Assembly: GCA_015501055.1 (NCBI GenBank)
Contig: JADNYV010001003.1
Coordinates: 1 to 10,965, forward strand
Length of the DNA: 10,965 nt
Reading direction: 5' to 3'
Source of the DNA: Mucidula mucida
Lineage: Eukaryota; Basidiomycota; Agaricomycetes; Agaricales; Physalacriaceae
Shown: positions 1-7,923 of the stretch, in pieces
How the letters are laid out: every line of letters begins with the position of its first letter
Position numbering within the stretch: position 1 is the stretch's first letter
Notes under the pieces: generated by a model
Told to the model about the DNA's origin: nothing
Database searches by the model: none
What the model saw: the letters and a program-made list of their open reading frames with translations, nothing else
Made by a program: the position numbers and the translations under genes

Positions 1-129
1 AGATGGCGGGTCCCTATCGCTCAATGGCCCTCAACAAACTATCTTCACACTAAGCACATCCTATACCCAAACTAAAGCATCAGTTTTTTGGTAAGTGGCT
101 CAATTGATTTAGTTTAAGAATAATATTGA

Positions 130-140
130 TATATAAATAG
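130..140 (+). promoter_or_regulatory. TATA box of the first gene
   Basis: The string TATATAAATAG lies about 148 bases upstream of the ATG at 288. A TATA element here would place transcription start near 160–170 and leave a 5' leader of about 120 bases. The flanks (60–129) are AT-rich, and the base composition changes to GC-rich, pyrimidine-rich sequence just downstream, as expected at a promoter-to-gene transition. Positions 1–129 otherwise show nothing I can name. Confidence 0.5.
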
Positions 141-287
141 CCAGCGTCTTACGTCGCGGACGTGCTTGAACGTCACCTGCCTCTTGCTTCCAACCATCAT
201 CTGCTCGCGTAACTCGAGCACTACTATATTACTATCTGGTATGCTCGCATCTCAAATCCTGACCTCGCTGACGGGTTCCCAGCCGCC

Positions 288-1292
288 ATGCACAATCCTA
301 CGCCTCGTATTCTGGACGCTCGCCTTCGTCACGCCGCGTTTGCACTGGCTTTGGAACATTTCCCACCGCCTATCTCCCTCGCCCAAACCTCCATCCAAGG
401 CGAAAACCCTCAGCCTCTTACCTCGTCTCACGACGTCGCTCTTGCCCTACTCGGACTGCCTCATACACTCCCGAAAAAACAAATGGTGCGACGGATGCGA
501 CGCCGCTTCGCGGGCTTTTCGCAGCAGATAGTGTACGAGTGGAGATACATGTGTGCGCAGATTATCAAGGCCTTGGAAGACGAGCAAGACAGTCTAACTG
601 CCGTCGTGGCGAGTGCGCCTCAACCTATCGACCATATCGCCCAGGATCCTCTTACGGACTCCTTGCAAAGGAGCGATGTTCCTGACGAACCATCACGCCT
701 TCCCCAGATTGCACCCTCGCCCTCGCCTAAACTATCCTCAAAAACGCAGGAGAACGAATACTCTTCGGAAGCGAACTTGACGGAGGACGCCTCTTCTGTA
801 GAAGGACCTGTGAAATGTCAGGAGAAGCAGACTATCTCGGGCGACAGCGGCGATGTGGATCATCACCTCTCCGAGTCTTCCTCTCAGTCCGCTCTTGACC
901 CCTTCACCCAATGTATCATATCTAGCAGCCTCGTCGCGGTCGTGGAACATCCTAAATCTCAATCTGATATCGTTCTCCCTGTCCCGCTCTCCTCTACAGC
1001 GTCTCCCGCGTCAAAACAAGCTCCTGTTATGGGCGCAGCCCAAGTCGCTGCCCTCAACGCTGTCAGCACATCCAATGGTCCCGCCGCTGTGCTACCTTCG
1101 TCGCTAGTCACTCTTTCAACCTCGTCCCTCGGTGCAGCAGAGAGCCCTGTCCCGTGCACGCTAGGAAAGAGGGACTTGGTAGCCGCCGATGAACCGGTGG
1201 AGGGTTCCTCTTCTGCTTCGGAGGAGGGAGGTCCGAGGCTTTCAAAGCTAAGCAAACTTGGGTTTTGGAACGTGTTTTCTTCTTTTCGGTAG
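288..1292 (+). CDS. Ser/Pro-rich hypothetical protein, intronless, 334 aa
   Basis: This is the longest open frame in the window and the only long one with no internal break. The start is chosen because it sits in GCCGCCATG, an ideal eukaryotic context; the frame is open back to a TAA near 213 but has no earlier ATG. Residues 1–100 look folded, with alternating hydrophobic stretches and a basic patch KKQMVRRMRRRF (residues 63–74) that could be a nuclear localisation signal. Roughly residues 105–290 are rich in Ser, Pro, Ala and Thr with many acidic residues and are probably disordered. The C-terminus is Lys/Leu/Phe-rich (KLSKLGFWNVFSSF). I see no signal peptide, membrane helix or known catalytic motif, and no homeodomain WFxNxR motif. 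The function is unknown. It may be a nuclear or scaffold-type protein, but that is only inferred from composition. The frame could in principle be one exon of a longer gene, though the TATA box and start context argue it is complete at the 5' end. Confidence 0.72.
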   Translation: MHNPTPRILDARLRHAAFALALEHFPPPISLAQTSIQGENPQPLTSSHDVALALLGLPHTLPKKQMVRRMRRRFAGFSQQIVYEWRYMCAQIIKALEDEQDSLTAVVASAPQPIDHIAQDPLTDSLQRSDVPDEPSRLPQIAPSPSPKLSSKTQENEYSSEANLTEDASSVEGPVKCQEKQTISGDSGDVDHHLSESSSQSALDPFTQCIISSSLVAVVEHPKSQSDIVLPVPLSSTASPASKQAPVMGAAQVAALNAVSTSNGPAAVLPSSLVTLSTSSLGAAESPVPCTLGKRDLVAADEPVEGSSSASEEGGPRLSKLSKLGFWNVFSSFR

Positions 1293-1476
1293 AACACGCG
1301 CACTCGTATCGGTTTTTTTGCATCACTACTATTAGGGTTTATGATTCACTTTAGCAGTTTAGGTATTATGTTTGTAGCGCGGTCTCTTTCTTTTACATCA
1401 ACTACACCTACATTTTCAGTATATATACGACGTGGTTATCGACTTTAATACCAGCATCAATGCGCGACGTCGCTTC

Positions 1477-1482
1477 AATAAA
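1477..1482 (+). terminator. Possible polyadenylation signal (AATAAA)
   Basis: AATAAA lies 185 bases after the stop codon of the first gene, inside a small inverted repeat (CTTCAA, five-base loop, TTGAAG; 1473–1489). Position and sequence fit a 3'-end signal, but many fungal genes lack a canonical hexamer and this could be chance. The rest of 1293–1643 is AT-rich intergenic sequence with no credible gene. Confidence 0.3.
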
Positions 1483-1643
1483 TTTGAAGGTTGGAGAGCA
1501 TTTGTATATGGAACTACATACACCTACTAAATGGTGATTTACAAGCTGTCCGTTCAAGGAATGCTGGTGGTCGAAATCGAACTTGACTTTGCCGGTACAT
1601 CTCTGCTTGCCCCCACTGCAGATTCTCCTCTTCCTTCAAGTTG

Positions 1644-3114
1644 TCAGGATTCCAATCGCAGGCCCTGCAGAGTGAATTTGGTCAATTTGAGTTTCTGCAG
1701 CCGATTGACGTCGCTGTCAGACAAACTCCAACCTGACAAGTGGTCCGTCGACAGTGTGAAGGAAAACATTCGGAAGACGGTGGGATATTTGGAGCGCTCC
1801 GTGATTGCCCCGAAGACTTGAGAGACGAAGCGAAAGCTGTGTCGTCGATGGGGGTGGACGGAGTAATCTTGTGCATCATGGGTCAACCAGTCTGGGGCTG
1901 CTATCGAGAGTCGCAGATCCTGCAAAGCAGGAAGCAAGGAAAACATCGAATTGTTCCTTCTGTTACCAAGGGCGGCGAAGAATTTAAAGAGAAGCTCGTC
2001 GCGCGCTCTCCCCTTGGTCCACCTGACACGCATGTTGAAGAACTCAAGCGTTGGAATGACGTTGAGTATTGGCAGAAACTCGTCAATCAACAAGAAGGTG
2101 TACGATAACACCAGCGACACCAGCGAACAGCGCGACTCAGACAGCATGTTCAAAGTGCTCTTGAATAGATTACACAGATATGGCCATGGAAAGATGCATC
2201 CGTAGGCTTGCCGTCAGGGTCCCCAAGAGCAAAGGTATGCACGGCTGGGAAAGAGAAGGCGTCCAACACGTCTGCTCGCGCCGTGACGAGATGCACGACA
2301 CCGTCATGCTTAAGACGAGTAGAGGAGGACTGCATGCAAGCATTAGACGACATGAACGCACAACGTTTGAGAAGAGGAAACTTCTCCGGTACTAAAAACA
2401 GAGGTACATGCGGCACATTGCGCTCATATCCAATCAAGCGGCATGAAAGTTGTTGAATCTGTTGACATGGAATGGGGAGGATATCGAACAATTGCCCAAA
2501 GAGCACCGATTCCGGCAGTACTATGTGCAAGTTTTCTAACAATGGGGAAGTGAGAAGTGCTGTAAGCGTCGCAGTTGAAGACAACGAGTTGATGTCCCTG
2601 TATACCACTTCGTGAAGTTTGAGAGAGCGTAGAAGAGGCAGATTATGTTCAAGAGGGGAAACAACTGCAGAACGAAATTGAACAAATCTCCGTAGCTCTC
2701 GATACTCAAAGTAATCCATCTCCGCGCAGAGGATATGATGGTTACATGGGGACAATGCCGCCGGACATGCCCATAGCGGTCATTCACAGATACTGTAGCG
2801 TTTCGACCGTAACTTCACAGCCTGTGACCCATTATGGTCTGAAGTTACAGCGAACAGCTTCACAGACCCTTAAATTGCCTTTTTTGGACAGTTCCGCTTA
2901 TAGCGGGACCTGAAATTTCCTTATTTGGAGGCTCGTGCCTGACCAAAGTGGTCCGTGACCCGTTATGATGTATATATAGCTTCCCTTCAAAGACCCCCGT
3001 GACCCGTTATGTGAATTTGCGGTCAAAACGCTACAGTAGCTTCATCTGGATAGGGCTAGACCCATAAAACTTGAGAGTGTAGGTGATGCATCTCCTATTG
3101 TTCACCAAACTCGG
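1644..3114 (-). pseudogene. F-box/LRR-like protein relic, interrupted by a transposon
   Basis: Three consecutive minus-strand frames join into one protein-like sequence: about 3114–3037 then 2790–2680 (frame A), about 2680–2160 (frame B) and about 2180–1644 (frame C). The content is leucine-rich with spaced LP-L-L motifs, for example LPLLRSLKLHEVV, LLENLHIVLPES and ILNVIPTLEFFNMRV. A segment SSARRWITLSIES resembles the S-x-RW-x-x-L stretch usual in mushroom F-box proteins. These proteins typically carry an N-terminal F-box and a leucine-rich C-terminal half, and recruit substrates to SCF ubiquitin ligases. No F-box is visible here; the N-terminal part is missing, and a second mobile element begins at about 3128. 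Frame changes near 2670–2690 and 2165–2180 do not match introns, since the available GT–AG pairs are only 14–40 bases apart. A 244-bp element interrupts frame A. Family assignment rests on pattern, not alignment. Confidence 0.5.
2793..3036. mobile_element. Short TIR transposon (MITE-like) with TA target duplication
   Basis: The element starts CTGTAGCGTTT and ends AAACGCTACAG, flanked by TA at 2791–2792 and 3037–3038. The first and last 28 bases form inverted repeats with about four mismatches. It is 244 bp long and encodes nothing. Inside are three copies of the 13-mer GTGACCC(A/G)TTATG at 2824, 2955 and 2999, and a near-terminal stem GTAACTTCA/TGAAGTTAC (about 2809–2848). TA duplication with short TIRs fits a non-autonomous element mobilised by a Tc1/mariner-type transposase; that superfamily is inferred from the TA alone. 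It lies within the F-box-like relic. Confidence 0.75.
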
Positions 3115-3129
3115 TCAGGTGATTCATTA

Positions 3130-3298
3130 TCGCCGTTTGCAAAAAAGCTGGCCTCGCGCGATCAAATCGAGTGCGTTTCTGCACTCGAATTATATCTCGT
3201 CCTAGGCGTCGTATTTTCAGACCATTTATTGTGTAATCCTACCCAGTTTTCAGTGTAGATCACGAGAAAATTGCCTGTTTGAGAAGGCAGCAAGTTTC
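3130..3298 (+). repeat. Left arm of the long terminal inverted repeat
   Basis: This arm of about 169 bases matches the reverse complement of 3937–4119, at roughly nine of ten aligned positions by eye; most differences are C/T or G/A. It contains a hairpin CGAGTGC–GTTTCT–GCACTCG at 3168–3187. Compared with the right arm it lacks about 15 bases around 3156, where the right arm has a palindrome. Confidence 0.75.
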
Positions 3299-3936
3299 TA
3301 TGCTAATACATGCCACAGTAAAGACAGCATTCTTCAACTTCCGTCACAGTAGATTTATAGATTCTGTTCCTGCAAGCACCCTCTGCTGTGAGTATAGGGG
3401 TCCATACAGAACTTTTTGAGGGTAGATTGTTGATTTAGAGCCCAACAAGCGGCAGCATCTGTAGCGGCAGACAAAGGTATGTTCATTTTGTGCTGGCAGG
3501 TATTCAATACAATCAAATTACCATACCATGAACCTAGAAGTACTTCTATATCCGCTTAGACAGCATCACTACAAGCGGGGACCATGGGTGTGGCATGGGG
3601 TTTGTGCTTGCAACTGACAAGGTACTACTGACATTTGGGACTGTACAGAAAGTATATAAGTATTAGCAGAGGTCTTAGAATGCTTTATTACTCTTAAAAT
3701 GGGAAAATTTGTACCTGGTAGCCATCCTGTGCTACCTATGCTCTCTCCAATTGCTTCCGGGACTTCCCGGCAAGGTGGCCAAGCCGACTGGACAGCAGCA
3801 ACAAGGCCATTGCATGTAATACTCTCTATGCTTATGTATAAGATGTGTCTTAAGGTCTCTGCCTTGTTTCCTCAACGTAAACTGCCCATATACCCACATT
3901 TAGTGCTTTGAGGAAGCCTGGTGTATAGTGGCACAG

Positions 3937-4119
3937 GAACTTGCTGCCTTCTCAAATGGTTAATTTTGCCATGATCTACACTGAGAACTGGGGAGGATTA
4001 CACAAGAAATGGTCTGTAAATACAATGCCTAGGACAAGATATAATTCGAGTGCAGAAACGCACTTGATTTGATCGCGCGATCAAAAAAGGCAGGAGGCCA
4101 GCTTTTTTGCAAACAGCGA
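3937..4119 (-). repeat. Right arm of the long terminal inverted repeat
   Basis: This is the inverted partner of 3130–3298. It carries the same hairpin in slightly mismatched form (4047–4066) and, in addition, a perfect 16-bp palindrome TTGATCGCGCGATCAA at 4069–4084 followed by an A-run. The palindrome is only half present in the left arm. Confidence 0.75.
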
Positions 4120-4263
4120 TAAAACCCTTCAAGTCGACGGCTGAGAACAAACACTATGAGAAAGAATAATATACACGCAACTAATTATTTCAGCTGAACA
4201 AGCACCGTGCACTGCGCCACCAAGGTCACCGGTGGGGGAAATGATGCTCAAGTAGTTGCTGTG

Positions 4264-4821
4264 CTACCGGCCTTGCTTGTGACCATCATGTTTGGTGTCC
4301 TCCAAGACGGACAGTGTAAAGTCACGCTCGTCGTCGCCAGCAGGGCAGCCCTCAAGAGCAACAAAGAGCAGAATCCAAACAAGCGAACTCGGTGGAGAAG
4401 GATCATCGTTATTCATGCGGAGAGACCAGTGCGTCCATCTTTTTACTGCCTTCATCTATCTAAATCCGTCGTATTAGATACCAGCGAAGCCTTGCGCGGA
4501 TAATCGACGAGTTGGCATTGATATCCTGGCGCTGGTTGAAGTAGAAGCATGTATGTATTGGGTATCATCTGCGAAACAAGTCAAATCTTGGGAGGGCGCG
4601 ATGGGCCTGACTATCAGTTCTGTGGCGGATCCAGAGGGAAGTATCGATAGAAGAGATGCGACGCACAGCTTTCTGTGGAGTTTGTCAAGGTAAAACTCCG
4701 CCGGCAACGGGTCTCCGCGTCGATCTCTCGTTGAATGCTGGGGCGTACTATTCTTTCGAATGGTCCCACTGCTACTACTAGCGACGATGGTCGTGACGAA
4801 GCACATAGGGGGTGTCATCAC
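4264..4821 (-). CDS. Possible two-exon hypothetical gene
   Basis: A minus-strand frame runs from ATGATG at 4821 to about 4487, where a donor GTATCT appears after GCTG. An acceptor GGCAG about 38 bases on leads into a second frame, spliced in phase, ending at TAG (4264–4266). The predicted product is about 165–175 residues. The first exon holds a Ser/Thr-rich start, a mixed segment EFYLDKLHRKLCVASLL, and a Ser/Thr/Arg-rich end. The second has a hydrophobic run SSLVWILLFVAL and an acidic tail. I recognise no family. A 38-base intron is short for basidiomycetes, so the join is doubtful. Alternatives are chance open frames, or two fragments of a decayed gene. The interval 4123–4263 and the stretch 4822–5065 show nothing else. 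Confidence 0.28.
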
Positions 4822-5065
4822 GACTGAGCTAGGATCGTACGTACAGGAGAACAGAAGGGCGTGTGGGGCGACCGTTTTACAACAACAACAACCTAATCGT
4901 CCGAATTACTCTACCTGTTCCATACACTGTCGTAGCTACACGCAACACGAACATATCATTACCCCAAATGACTGTCCTGACTGTATAGATTGTGAGTATA
5001 TAGTTACACAAGTATTGAGGATAGAAGATACTCGGAGGTATAGCCCTGTTCGATTTCGATAATAT

Positions 5066-7346
5066 TCAGGCCGCCATGCGCGCCGCTTTAATCCTCAACG
5101 AAAGCTGAGAGCCTTTCACCCTCTCCGACTCGATGGTTGGTGTCATAAGCTGCGAAGCCTCACGACGGAAATCATTGACACTCGCAGAGCTGAGGAACTC
5201 GAACTCGAACTTTCCGACGAGTTCAACCAAGAACGTGTGCATTTCCAGGACATTACGAAATCACAGGTTTCTCAGAACGGCAGTGTTATGGAGAGAAAGA
5301 TGATACGCACGCAAATCTCCAGCCGATACAAGAGCGCGCACCACCAACGAACGTGAATCTGTTAAATGATGCGTCGAGTACGTCGATTATGAAATCAGCG
5401 AGGCTCGTACATATTGCCGTAGACGCCAAAGAAACCTTGCTCTGCGGTGAGTTAAGTATCAACCAACGATCAGGATTGAGGACATCTGCATCTTCTCCAA
5501 AGATGGCCTTGTGCCTATGTAATAATGTAGTCCACAGCGTCAGAAATAAAATGGGAAATCGAACCCTAGCTGACCTATTATAAGCGGCAATGGACGTTAT
5601 AATCTTGGTGCCCTTGGGAATGGGAAGTTCGGTCAACACCGCGCCCGTGTCGAGTGTAAGTGGATTGAGAAGCGGAAGAACCTCGTCTCCTCCTGCTACT
5701 CTGAACGTATTGTAAAGATGGAGTGAACGAGAGTCTCCTACGATGCCGGCGATGTCAGTAGCTGCCTAGAATGTGCAATAATTCCCGGGACTAACCTTGA
5801 CCACAGCTGTCAGGTACGGCATGTTTGTCGAAGTCGGACGCGGTATAATCCGATGTCTTTCCCATGCCACGAATCTCAGCTCGAAGACGCTTCTGAATCT
5901 CCGGCTGTTTATACAGTTCGAACAACGCAAACGTGAGCGAGTTGGCGTCGTTTCGTGGCCGGCTAAGATGATAGTACTGGAACGCCGCTTCAATAATGAT
6001 TGAATCGTTGGATCGTGGAATACATACTTCATCTGTGCAAGCACTTCTTCTCTTCCAACCCAGTCTCCATTTTCTCGGAATGGTTCGCCTTGACTGAAAG
6101 ATCGCAGAATCAGAAGAACTAGTATATATGAGAGCATTCAACAGACCCAGGAGAGAAAATATGTCCCGCCGACTTCTGCCTTCCAGGAGCGCGGCCGTCT
6201 TGTCCTCGACGAGTTTTCGCGCAACCGAGAGTTTGTTGGTCTCGAATATATGGGCCATGCGTCGAGGTGGGAAGTATCTAAACAAGAAGTTTACAACGGA
6301 GGGGATCTCGTCAGCGATACCCAAACTCAGGATCGAGCTCTTCGTCGGCAGACCAAACACATCGAAGCTAGGAGAGTATTAAGAATTCTTGGATACTACA
6401 AGTCGAGAAAGGAAACATACAAGAGATTCGTGTACATATCGGCGAGGGCGTTACCAGTGTTGTCGAGGGCACCGAAATGGTAATCAAATGCAGCTATGAC
6501 GGATTGAGGCGCAATCAACGTTTCAAAAAGTTTCACTAACCTTCACCAATGGCGTCTAAAGTCGCGCGCGAGATCCACCATGGAATAGATACGACGGTCA
6601 TCTGCTGGGCATCGGAGGCAATAAGGTCTTGCATTTCTGCGCCAGCTGATATAACATCAGATTGTCGTCAATGAGAAGCTGTTGAGTCCTTACCTTCCCG
6701 GCAGCTCCAATGAATACCGGCAAAAATGACCTCGATTCCGGACCGCCAAACCCAAAGCATGATCTTTCTGGCACGCTTTGATCATGCCTATCAGGAACAG
6801 CTCGATCAACGACAACAACGACCTCTCATTTGAACCTGCAACTTTACCTTCCATGACCGTTAAGCCAGGTCCAAAGAGAGAACGGATGATAGCTGAACGA
6901 CCGGTCAGTTTTGGGAATCGGTAGCTCGCCGTGTGATAAACATATTGAATGGCCTTCGGATCCGTGATCATGAGGCGGTCTTCCTAAGAACTATTTAACA
7001 CCGCCGGAATGGTTGAAGGACAGATGAAGTTACCCCAAGGGGAGCCTTGATGCGGACGATGCCTCCAAACTGCTCACTGCATCGGAAGTCCAACTGTAGA
7101 TATTGAAAACGGTATGTGGGAATAGATAGGTAGTAGAGCTACCTCTCCAGCAGGAGCTTGCAAGAACTCGATCCAATTTCCTTCGAAATGTCAACAATGG
7201 TGTACTCAGTGCAACAGTTCCCGCATACCAAATAACCAGGACGAACACGGGGGCCCTCTAACCTGCGAAATAGAGATGCGTTTTGGAAATCTCCTGTAAA
7301 CGAGGTAGAGCACCAGGAGACAGGCGAAAGCGCTGACAGAAGTCAT
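5066..7346 (-). pseudogene. Cytochrome P450 monooxygenase, 13 exons, disabled
   Basis: P450s are haem enzymes of the ER membrane that insert one oxygen atom into a substrate using NADPH reductase. Exons read downward: 7346–7143, 7093–7034, 6983–6848, 6787–6694, 6636–6541, 6493–6421, 6367–6147, 6093–6028, 5976–5796, 5737–5575, 5514–5411, 5358–5311, 5252–5066; about 544 codons, normal for fungal P450s. In order: N-terminal membrane helix (VSAFACLLVLYLVY), hinge RGPPCSSWLFG, DPKAIQYVYHTASYRFPK, I-helix AGHETT, K-helix E-T-L-R (5737 on), NPDRW, and haem loop FVGGARSCIGWRFA with the ligand Cys at 5328–5330. Introns are 47–60 bases with GT donors. Defects: in-frame TGA at 7206–7208 and 7191–7193; frame changes in exon 4 (6787–6750), near 6072, 5948, 5825, 5730 and 5426; and the last intron's acceptor reads AA (5253–5254). 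The subfamily and substrate cannot be told. Sequencing error could explain the indels but less easily the acceptor. Confidence 0.85.
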
Positions 7347-7393
7347 CGTGTACGAGATGTCGAGTTGGTCCGGGAAAGAGTGACGATTCGTGG

Positions 7394-7418
7394 CCTATAT
7401 CAAGCCGGACGGCCGTCC
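7394..7418 (-). promoter_or_regulatory. TATA-like site and GGACGGCCGTCC palindrome upstream of P450
   Basis: On the minus strand GATATAGG (7401–7394) lies about 50 bases before the P450 ATG. Immediately upstream is a perfect 12-bp palindrome, GGACGGCCGTCC (7407–7418), which contains CGG-N4-CCG (7406–7415). Paired CGG triplets are the usual target of fungal Zn2Cys6 regulators. The placement suits a promoter with an activator site, but both signals are short and could be chance. Confidence 0.3.
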
Positions 7419-7800
7419 AACTTCTTGCGCGTATGCGCCCTGCTCTTGCAGCTTTGCACCGCGATCTACAGCGTGTTCCTGTGACAGTGCTTGACGCTCT
7501 CTAAGCGGAAGACGACGCGTCTCATCATCGATAGATCGAGATCTAGGTCCGATAGGATGGACGACTTGGTTGACGGACGTCCTTTTCGGATAGATGGCAG
7601 ATGGAAAGTCGGACAGAACGTGTTGTTTGGCCCGATTTGGTATCAACACGGTCATCCCTCTCTGTAACGAAGTCTTATATCACCGATGTTTGTTTCCAGA
7701 GGGCGACTGGTGGCATTCTTCGGTGCGTCTCGACACTAAGTACTCGAGCGACGGGACCCTGGACTCCGCGGCCTCACTATTAGCACCGGGAAACATTTAA
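7395..7800. other. Open frames on both strands in the P450 upstream region
   Basis: On the minus strand 7655–7395 is an 86-codon frame starting with ATG, rich in Arg, Glu and Gln near its end (LRERQALSQEHAVDRGAKLQ), possibly helical. On the plus strand, exon 7594–7639, a well-formed intron of 60 bases (GTATCAAC to TTGTTTCCAG, about 7640–7699) and exon 7700–7800 would give a 48-residue product. The two cannot both be primary genes over the same DNA, and I recognise neither. Either may be a remnant or chance. The rest of 7801–7923 shows nothing. Confidence 0.2.
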
Positions 7801-7923
7801 AAGTCTGGTCACACACCAGTTGAGTGATAAATTCAATCATAAAACCCGTACAAAAATGCGATAGGGAATACAAAACTAAAGCTACAAACCTATGATGTAT
7901 GATAACGAGGCAATGTGATGATA

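Larger units (their letters stand above)
3130..4119. mobile_element. Non-autonomous element with long terminal inverted repeats
   Basis: The outer parts are inverted copies of each other, flanked by TA (3128–3129 and 4120–4121). The central 640 bases (3299–3936) have no transposase-like ORF; the longest is 70 codons at 3699–3911. That ORF begins 46 bases after TATATAAG (3653–3660), but the sequence resembles nothing I know. The structure fits a long-TIR or foldback-type non-autonomous DNA transposon. The TA flanks allow a Tc1/mariner-like origin but may be coincidental. A transcript across it could fold into a long hairpin. Only 89 bases separate it from the smaller element. Confidence 0.65.

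Noticed and set aside
166..531. 121-codon plus-strand frame overlapping the first gene.
   Set aside because: It begins with TTG rather than ATG and runs through the better supported 288–1292 gene in another frame.
738..1326. Minus-strand frames of 72–114 codons beneath the first gene.
   Set aside because: Antisense shadows of a gene with strong codon bias; no start context, splice sites or motif.
1531..2456. Several plus-strand frames of 60–122 codons.
   Set aside because: They lie opposite the leucine-rich minus-strand relic and look like its antisense shadows.
3699..3911. 70-codon plus-strand ORF inside the long inverted-repeat element, after a TATA-like site.
   Set aside because: No transposase-like residues or known motif; length is within chance expectation.
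4540..4600. CFADDTQY on the minus strand, resembling the [YF]xDD catalytic motif of reverse transcriptases.
   Set aside because: No other palm, finger or thumb motifs of a reverse transcriptase surround it, and the frame is short; four residues are too little.
7556..7640. Plus-strand text KVGQNVLFGPIW, slightly like a kinase glycine loop (casein kinase 1 type).
   Set aside because: The glycine pattern is wrong by one residue, no later kinase motif follows, and splicing at the adjacent donor creates a stop.
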